From assembly GCF_042242105.1 (NCBI RefSeq), contig NC_092014.1, forward strand, positions 10,167,374-10,231,373: a DNA stretch of 64,000 bases, written 5' to 3'. Source of the stretch: Pempheris klunzingeri (lineage: Eukaryota > Chordata > Actinopteri > Acropomatiformes > Pempheridae). The position numbers and the translations under genes were made by a program. The notes beneath the pieces are model-generated. The model saw only the letters and a program-made list of their open reading frames with translations. It was not told the origin of the DNA and ran no database searches. Shown here one piece after another: positions 63,108-64,000 of the stretch. Numbering within the stretch: position 1 is the stretch's first letter; the number at the start of each line of letters is the position of its first letter.

Positions 63108-64000
63108 GTGACATGTAACCGATCGCTGCTCTTCCAAACCTCCACCTGTGAACTCTGTTGAGTTATAGTCCCAGAGACTTCAGGGTACATTAGCAGCCAT
63201 TAGTATGACACACCCAAATATCTTGGCGCCTTTAAATGGAGACATGTTTCTGGTGTTCAAGATAAGAGAACTGCAGAAATGGCAGAGCCAATAGAATTTA
63301 CTTATTATTATAATAATTATCAGATGGCAATTTAATACGTGATTTAATGATTTGTGATTTTTGAGTTGCTTTGTGGGTAATAAATGCGGGAGTGGAATAA
63401 AAAAAGGCATTATCTGTGGTTCTGCTGCATCGTTCATCTTGAGTCAGACAATGTCGTTGCGATACTAAATCTTTTAATAATTATAACCTAATCTTTGACT
63501 GAGCAGTAGTAGTATACATAATAGTATACATAATCAAAAATGGAAGAGAAGAATTAATATTACATTATAAGTAAAAGCAAGAATGAACAGTTGAGCTTTT
63601 ATTGGGTGTTTACATGTAAAAGTATCAGTTGATGTTGCTGTTCTCAGATTCAGAGGCACAGAATTTCACAGATTGGGTTCAGAGCTACAGAAAGCAGCTT
63701 CACTGCGAGTCTTTGTCTTACAGTACAACATTACAGAGTGTTAATCAATAGATTTTTATGAGTTTTATTTATAACACACAAAAGAATCAGAGACTGACAA
63801 AACATTATCCGGTAATGGCCCAAAATAATTTCCTCTCAGTTTCTCCCAGTTTCAACACGCTCATCTAGTTTTTTTTTTACAGGACGCTGCTGATCAAAAC
63901 AACTCACTGGTGTCTTTATTTCAGACAGAGCCTTTTATAGTGTTAGTGCCTGGTGCCTAATCAGTAGAGTTTGTCAAGTTACTGTTGGAGAAACTGTCTT
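63108..64000. other. Intron 2 of the CUB gene to the right edge
   Basis: AT-rich, no further exon recognised. The CUB domain is incomplete at 63107, so the next exon must lie beyond the window. Confidence 0.55.

Overview
The window is vertebrate nuclear DNA, almost certainly from a ray-finned (teleost) fish. The genes are split by GT-AG introns, Tc1/mariner elements and fossils are abundant, several interspersed repeats are families I recognise as common in teleosts, and the ucp1-tbc1d9-elmod2 neighbourhood is the vertebrate arrangement seen on human chromosome 4q31. There is no bacterial, phage or CRISPR content and I see no tRNA or rRNA gene.

Layout, left to right. (1) 1-6800 (+): the 3' half of an aimp1-type gene. 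Three exons encode the EMAPII-like tRNA-binding C-terminal domain. Upstream lies an open, GC- and CpG-rich exon (1153-1552) encoding the paired helix-turn-helix DNA-binding domain of a Tc1-type transposase. It ends at a consensus splice donor in the phase required by the first aimp1 exon. The last aimp1 intron holds a complete 1660-bp Tc1 element with TA duplications and only two nonsense codons. Older Tc1 fossils lie on both sides. (2) 6801-9900: repeat-rich intergenic DNA with L2-like and Tc1 remnants. (3) 9905-32220 (+): complete tbc1d9 in 21 coding exons (1289 codons), with a CpG-rich promoter, upstream ORFs in the leader, a 6.2-kb first intron and a long 3' UTR. (4) 34525-37770 (+): ucp1, with a TATA box, an HNF4-type motif, a non-coding first exon and six coding exons (306 aa). 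(5) 44480-37655 (-): elmod2, with a non-coding exon and eight coding exons (298 aa), converging on ucp1. (6) 44789-45109: two CTCF-like motifs pointing away from each other, between elmod2 and gprin3. (7) 46860-52500 (+): gprin3-like gene with a non-coding first exon and an uninterrupted 736-codon CDS. (8) 52500-60590: 8 kb of non-coding DNA with repeats, unique elements that look conserved, and a 1.08-kb candidate MITE. (9) 60593 to the right edge (+): the first two coding exons of a type II membrane protein with an extracellular CUB domain, which continues outside the window.

Functionally the genes are unrelated housekeeping or tissue genes: a scaffold of the tRNA-synthetase complex, a RabGAP, a mitochondrial uncoupling carrier, a GAP for ARL2/ARF GTPases, and a neuronal G-protein effector. 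The most unusual candidate is the possible transposase-HTH/aimp1 chimera at the left edge. Other points of interest are the compact, possibly liver-type ucp1 promoter, the overlapping tails of ucp1 and elmod2, the divergent CTCF pair, and a duplicated exon-like unit in an elmod2 intron. All exon models were built by hand from the sequence. The three complete multi-exon genes were checked by requiring phase-compatible junctions and a total length divisible by three.
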